Positions 6,268-9,375 of a stretch of 9,375 nucleotides of DNA are shown here, in pieces; positions within the stretch are counted from its first letter, which is position 1; every line of letters begins with the position of its first letter. A model generated the notes under the pieces. It was not told the DNA's origin. It was given only the letters and a program-made list of their open reading frames with translations, and searched no databases. The DNA comes from an uncultured Pleurocapsa sp. Its GTDB lineage: Bacteria; Cyanobacteriota; Cyanobacteriia; Cyanobacteriales; Xenococcaceae. The translations under genes were made by a program, and so were the position numbers. The stretch is from positions 1-9,375 of the forward strand of contig CAKZYI010000130.1 of assembly GCA_937884735.1 (NCBI GenBank), in the 5' to 3' direction.

Positions 6268-8517
6268 TTAAGCAAAGGTGAAATTATCTACAGTCAAATC
6301 GCTTGCAGCAAAGTTTTCTAGAGTGAGAGAGTCACCACCGCCCAAATCAATCAAAGTATTATGATTATCTTGGGTAGCTGCACCCAAAGCTGCGTGAGAA
6401 TCGCTAAAGAAAGCACTCAGGTCAAGGCGATCGCTGTGTTCAAAGTCTGTAATAATATCAACACCACTACCAGCACTAAAGCTAAAGATATCAGCACCGC
6501 CGCCACCAGTTAAGATATCGTTGCCCGCACCACCATTGAGTAGATCGTCGCCACCAGAAGCTACAGATACTTGCTCGATTTCAATTCTTAGCAACACATC
6601 ATCATCAGCAGTAAAATCTCCCACCAAGGGATCGATTATTGCTCCAGATGCAGTTTGTCCTCCCAGAATATTGACAGGAGTTCCATCAGGATTGCCGACA
6701 GATCCGTTAAAACCAGGGTGAGAAGTAACTACACCATTTTCATCAATCCCAGTATCCCTGGCAGTTTGGTTGATAAATGCCGCGTCTTCTTCTGTGTTGA
6801 CTTCTGTTCCTGCATCAAGAATATCACTGCCCCGCCTTTCAATCGTTAAAGGCCCAATAAAGTTACCGTGTTGGTCAAATATAGGATCGGCTAGAGCATC
6901 GTCAGGAACAGCGAAGAAGGCATCGTTAGAAGGAAGGAGCATTGTTCCCCAGGTAAAGAAGCCCTGACCAACTTCATTGGGATCTACGTCCAAAGTAAAA
7001 GAAGCACTTTCCCCTGGATCGAAGTTTCGCGGTACTCCACCATTCGCTAGAACCGTAGCATCAATACCATGGTTTCCCACCTGAGCATTAAATTCCGCAG
7101 CAATTCCTTCTATAGAACCATCTTCTGTAATGCGTTCTAAACCAAAAGTCTCTCCATTATGAAAACCAAACCATACAGGAGTAAAGAAAGTTCCTCCTTC
7201 TTCCGCAGTATTGGTAACCGTGACTCGAATTGCTGTACCCGAACCAATTTCATCACCCCGAATAATATCGTCTCCCGCACCACCAGCTAAGGTGTCGTTT
7301 CCTTGATTACCAGCTAGTAGGTTGTTGCCATCATCGCCCACTAAAATATCGTTATGAACAGAACCTGTAAGGTTTTCGATACCGATCAATTGATCTTGAA
7401 CAACATTATTATTTGCCACATATAAAGCATTTTCTGCTCCCAAATTAGCAGTTACACCCACTCCGATATCCTGGAAATCGGCAGTATCAACTCCTTCGCC
7501 TCCATCGGTAACATCATTGCCTCCGCCACCGCGTAAAATATCGTCACCGAGTCCTCCCTGTAAGAGATCGCCTCCAGCACCACCAACCAAAAGATCGTTG
7601 CCATCGTTACCATACAGGACATTATTGCCACTATCACCAAATAATTGGTCGTTTTGCAGCGAACCTTCTAGATTTTCAAAGTTGGAAAAGTTTTCAAATA
7701 CGGTATTTTCATTGGGCTGATAGGATGCACTTCCAGTAGCCAAATCTGCTATGACTGGTGCGCCAATAGTGGCGAAAGAATTAGTATCGCTTCCTTCTCC
7801 CCCATCGAGGGTATCTACACCACCACCACCGTCAATGGTGTCATTACCATCTAAACCTTGGAGAGAGTTATTGTTAGCATCTCCAATAATCACATCACCA
7901 TCGTTAGAACCCACAACATTTATGATGTCTGCTATCTCAAAATTCTCTATAGTTGGCGAAATTCCTTCGCTTCCTGCATCGGTAAACACATCTACTACCA
8001 CAGAACCATTTTCTCCCGCAGGAGCATTATGTAAATGAATTGGGCTAAGAGTGCCATTACCAATATTTACAGGTAACAAGTCTGCTTGATTGAGTCCAGC
8101 CAAAGATAAATCGACGCTATAATCAATCGAACCATCTGCCGCTACAGTAAAGGTTGTGGTGGCTGTTCCATTGGCATCGGTGTCTACGGGTTCAGCCTGT
8201 ACTTCCTGTTCCCCATTTAAGTCGCTAACAAAAACTACTTCCCCCACACCGTGAGTATCACGACGATCTTCTAGCAATTCTAGTTGACCTCGGACTTCTC
8301 CACCGCCAAAGTCGCTGGTGTGGAAATTGTAATAAAGATTGCCCGCAACCCCTTCGGCTAAAATTTCTGATGAAGAAATACCTTCGTTGGGGTTGATTAA
8401 ATCTAGGTCTTCAATATTTGTATCAAACCCAGTTTCTCTAATAGCAATGTCTTCTGCTAAGTTAACATTTACGGAAACATCAATATCATCGAATCTTACT
8501 GTATTGTTATCGCTCAT
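6268..8517 (-). CDS. Secreted RTX calcium-binding protein with CHRD and spondin-like domains
   Basis: This 749-residue acidic protein is probably exported and extracellular. In order: an N-terminal leader with no Sec signal; a segment (about 40-82) matching the end of a CHRD domain (GNLYYNFHT, GGEVRGQL); a CHRD start and middle (about 93-190) with the IHLHNAPAGENG motif at 160-171; RTX GGxGxDxxx blocks at about 205-247, 286-345 and 387-422; a spondin N-like region (about 426-650; TVTNTAEEGG, PVWFGFHNG, GTMLLPSNDAFF); a last RTX block (652-676); and a serralysin/type I secretion-like tail (677-749) ending in a hydrophobic NFTFA. RTX repeats bind calcium and fold outside the cell. CHRD and spondin domains are otherwise known from animal matrix and signalling proteins; adhesion or matrix roles are inference. 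The ATG at 8517 is supported by AAGGA eight bases upstream. No exporter genes are nearby. Confidence 0.9.
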   Translation of the reverse strand: MSDNNTVRFDDIDVSVNVNLAEDIAIRETGFDTNIEDLDLINPNEGISSSEILAEGVAGNLYYNFHTSDFGGGEVRGQLELLEDRRDTHGVGEVVFVSDLNGEQEVQAEPVDTDANGTATTTFTVAADGSIDYSVDLSLAGLNQADLLPVNIGNGTLSPIHLHNAPAGENGSVVVDVFTDAGSEGISPTIENFEIADIINVVGSNDGDVIIGDANNNSLQGLDGNDTIDGGGGVDTLDGGEGSDTNSFATIGAPVIADLATGSASYQPNENTVFENFSNFENLEGSLQNDQLFGDSGNNVLYGNDGNDLLVGGAGGDLLQGGLGDDILRGGGGNDVTDGGEGVDTADFQDIGVGVTANLGAENALYVANNNVVQDQLIGIENLTGSVHNDILVGDDGNNLLAGNQGNDTLAGGAGDDIIRGDEIGSGTAIRVTVTNTAEEGGTFFTPVWFGFHNGETFGLERITEDGSIEGIAAEFNAQVGNHGIDATVLANGGVPRNFDPGESASFTLDVDPNEVGQGFFTWGTMLLPSNDAFFAVPDDALADPIFDQHGNFIGPLTIERRGSDILDAGTEVNTEEDAAFINQTARDTGIDENGVVTSHPGFNGSVGNPDGTPVNILGGQTASGAIIDPLVGDFTADDDVLLRIEIEQVSVASGGDDLLNGGAGNDILTGGGGADIFSFSAGSGVDIITDFEHSDRLDLSAFFSDSHAALGAATQDNHNTLIDLGGGDSLTLENFAASDLTVDNFTFA
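7252..7788 (-). repeat. Two tandem RTX modules within the CHRD/spondin gene
   Basis: Residues 244-343 and 344-422 are diverged copies of one module. Each opens with DT, a short hydrophobic spacer (IGAPVIADL and IGVGVTANL), then a line ending in FENLEGS or IENLTGS, then a run of GGxGxDxxx calcium-binding nonapeptides. The first copy has about two more nonapeptides than the second. Such modules change in number by recombination between copies. Confidence 0.7.
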
Positions 8518-8525
8518 TGCTTTTG

Positions 8526-8530
8526 TCCTT
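8526..8530 (-). promoter_or_regulatory. Ribosome binding site of the RTX gene
   Basis: The minus strand reads AAGGA here, eight bases before the ATG at 8517. This is good spacing and fixes the start, which matters because the protein begins with what looks like a broken CHRD domain. It argues that the short N-terminus is real and not a mis-called start. Confidence 0.65.
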
Positions 8531-8601
8531 TTGATAATCGTAATCGTGTTAATTTCAACTCGATCGTTATCATCGGGTAGCTATGCGAAGTCCTTCTGAG
8601 C

Positions 8602-8611
8602 TTTATATAAA
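8602..8611 (-). promoter_or_regulatory. Possible -10 region of the RTX gene
   Basis: The minus strand reads TTTATATAAA here, giving several TATA-like hexamers about 85-95 bases before the start codon. The nearest -35-like hexamer, TTGTCT (8637-8632), is 20 to 22 bases away, which is too far for a good sigma-70 promoter. This is a weak suggestion only. Confidence 0.2.
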
Positions 8612-8707
8612 CAAAAAGTAGCTTAATTCTCAGACAAATCTCATCTTAAACTAAATCCTGTTGGTATAAGTTATTTAAAATTAATGGAATAAAAGATAGA
8701 CTTTTCT

Positions 8708-8763
8708 CCTTGTCCCCTTGTCCCCCAGGGCAAACGCATACTCAAAAATTAGTTTATTTGCCC
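8708..8763. repeat. Tandem CCTTGTCC octamer followed by a 7-bp inverted repeat
   Basis: CCTTGTCC occurs twice in tandem at 8708-8723, inside a pyrimidine tract. It is followed by GGGCAAA (8728-8734) and its exact complement TTTGCCC (8757-8763), 22 bases apart. The second arm ends seven bases before the open part of the plus-strand RTX fragment. The inverted repeat could be the scar or ends of a small mobile repeat, or a weak hairpin. The tandem octamer resembles other cyanobacterial intergenic short repeats. No transposase is present. Confidence 0.5.
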
Positions 8764-8769
8764 AGCTAG

Positions 8770-9375
8770 ATTTTGATCAATGGAAGTGCCAGTTTTGAAT
8801 TAGCTGATGGTACACAACAGGAAGCAGCTAGCATTTTGTTGAACATCGATCAGTTTGATGCTTACTACGATCACAACTCTACTTTTAATGACCCTATTGT
8901 CATCACCGAACAAATTATCAATCTGCCTAACATCAGAGGCTATGGAAACCTGCCAGATTTAAGCATTGCCATGGCAAAGGATTCACAATTACTATCTTTA
9001 GTCGAACATATTAACCCAGGAAATATTTCTACTGCTGGCGAATTGATGCGACCCATTCTAATGCGTTGGGCTGGTATTGAAAAGACAGACAATAGTAATA
9101 GCTTCGATCTAGAACTGGAATTTATCGAAAAATTTGTCGGTCGCGATTGGAATAATGACAATCTTAGCGACGCTGGAAGACATACAATTCAAAATACCTA
9201 CACTCAACTTTCTACGGAATTAGAGAAGAGATTGTTAGTACAGATACTAGACCTGCCAGTAGGTTACGATGCTACCTCCGAACAATTTACATTCACTGGT
9301 GAAATAGCTGATGCCATTGAATTGCTGGATAAAAGCATTTCTCAATCTCAAACATCACCGTCAGATTTTATAACG
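8770..9375 (+). pseudogene. 5'-truncated fragment of a large RTX-family protein, runs off the right edge
   Basis: This frame opens after a TAG at 8767-8769 and stays open for 202 codons to the window end. Its coding character is clear: balanced amino-acid use, and the block NLPNIRGYGNLPDLSIAMAK (51-70), then LMRPILMRWAGIE (92-104), LEFIEKFVGRDW (116-127) and NTYTQLSTELEKRLL (142-156). From memory, the order LPxxxGYGxxxDLxxAM, then WaG, then a helical FxG segment, matches a conserved region far inside giant haemolysin-type RTX proteins. No credible start exists: the only upstream candidate is a TTG at 8773 without a Shine-Dalgarno, and the first in-frame ATG (8971) lies within the conserved block. 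The sequence before the TAG does not look coding. I infer a gene remnant cut at its 5' end, next to the repeat at 8708-8763. Whether the downstream end is intact cannot be seen. Confidence 0.6.

Larger units (their letters stand above)
441..6434. repeat. HIP1 octamers (GCGATCGC), twelve copies
   Basis: Exact copies start at 441, 936, 1227, 1526, 2568, 3170, 3801, 4316, 5036, 5590, 5779 and 6427. All lie within coding regions. HIP1 is a hallmark of many cyanobacterial genomes and is linked to methylation at GATC/CGATCG, and its density here supports that assignment. None occurs between 6435 and 9375. Confidence 0.9.

Noticed and set aside
7751..8038. Plus-strand proline/serine-rich frame inside the RTX gene
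   Set aside because: The composition is the antisense image of glycine/aspartate-rich RTX repeats. Neighbouring antisense frames have the same origin.
8940..9161. Minus-strand 73-codon frame at the right end
   Set aside because: It is antisense to the plus-strand frame, which has clear protein-family features. The minus-strand translation has none.
1..9375. tRNA, rRNA, riboswitch and transposase genes
   Set aside because: No cloverleaf, conserved rRNA segment, known riboswitch core or transposase motif could be seen by eye on either strand.

Overview
The window looks like chromosomal DNA of a cyanobacterium. It is AT-rich and carries twelve copies of the cyanobacterial HIP1 octamer GCGATCGC, against about 0.14 expected by chance for any given octamer in this length. 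It encodes a Tab2/Atab2-family protein, a family restricted to oxygenic phototrophs. Its gaps hold short tandem heptamers and small hairpins of a kind common in filamentous and colonial cyanobacteria.

Layout. All five complete genes lie on the minus strand, so transcription runs right to left. From the right they are: a secreted multidomain RTX protein with CHRD and spondin-like domains (8517-6268); a stem-loop that probably ends it (6240-6203); an orphan OmpR-type response regulator (6045-5335); a Tab2-like RNA-binding protein (5238-4369); an AlkA-type DNA glycosylase whose ATG overlaps the Tab2 stop codon by one base (4369-3752); and, after a 267-bp repeat-bearing gap, an RND efflux permease (3484-284). 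The left edge (1-283) holds a compact array of three abutting hairpins flanked by a heptamer. The right edge (8770-9375, plus strand) holds an open reading frame with no credible start that runs off the window. It resembles the internal or C-terminal part of giant RTX proteins and looks 5'-truncated.

How the genes relate. Only the tab2-like/alkA-like pair shows firm evidence of coupling. The efflux permease has no membrane-fusion or outer-membrane partner in the window, and the response regulator has no histidine kinase. The CHRD/spondin/RTX protein has no Sec signal but has C-terminal RTX repeats and a type I secretion-like tail, so it is probably exported by an ABC exporter encoded elsewhere. 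The right 2.9 kb (RTX gene plus truncated RTX fragment) has no HIP1 site upstream of 6434 and has repeat footprints at the fragment boundary, which fits an accessory or rearranged segment.

I do not see a convincing undescribed multi-gene system. The most interesting items are the apparently permuted CHRD domain, the spondin-like domain set between RTX blocks, the truncated RTX fragment beside a repeat/inverted-repeat footprint, and the triple-hairpin element.
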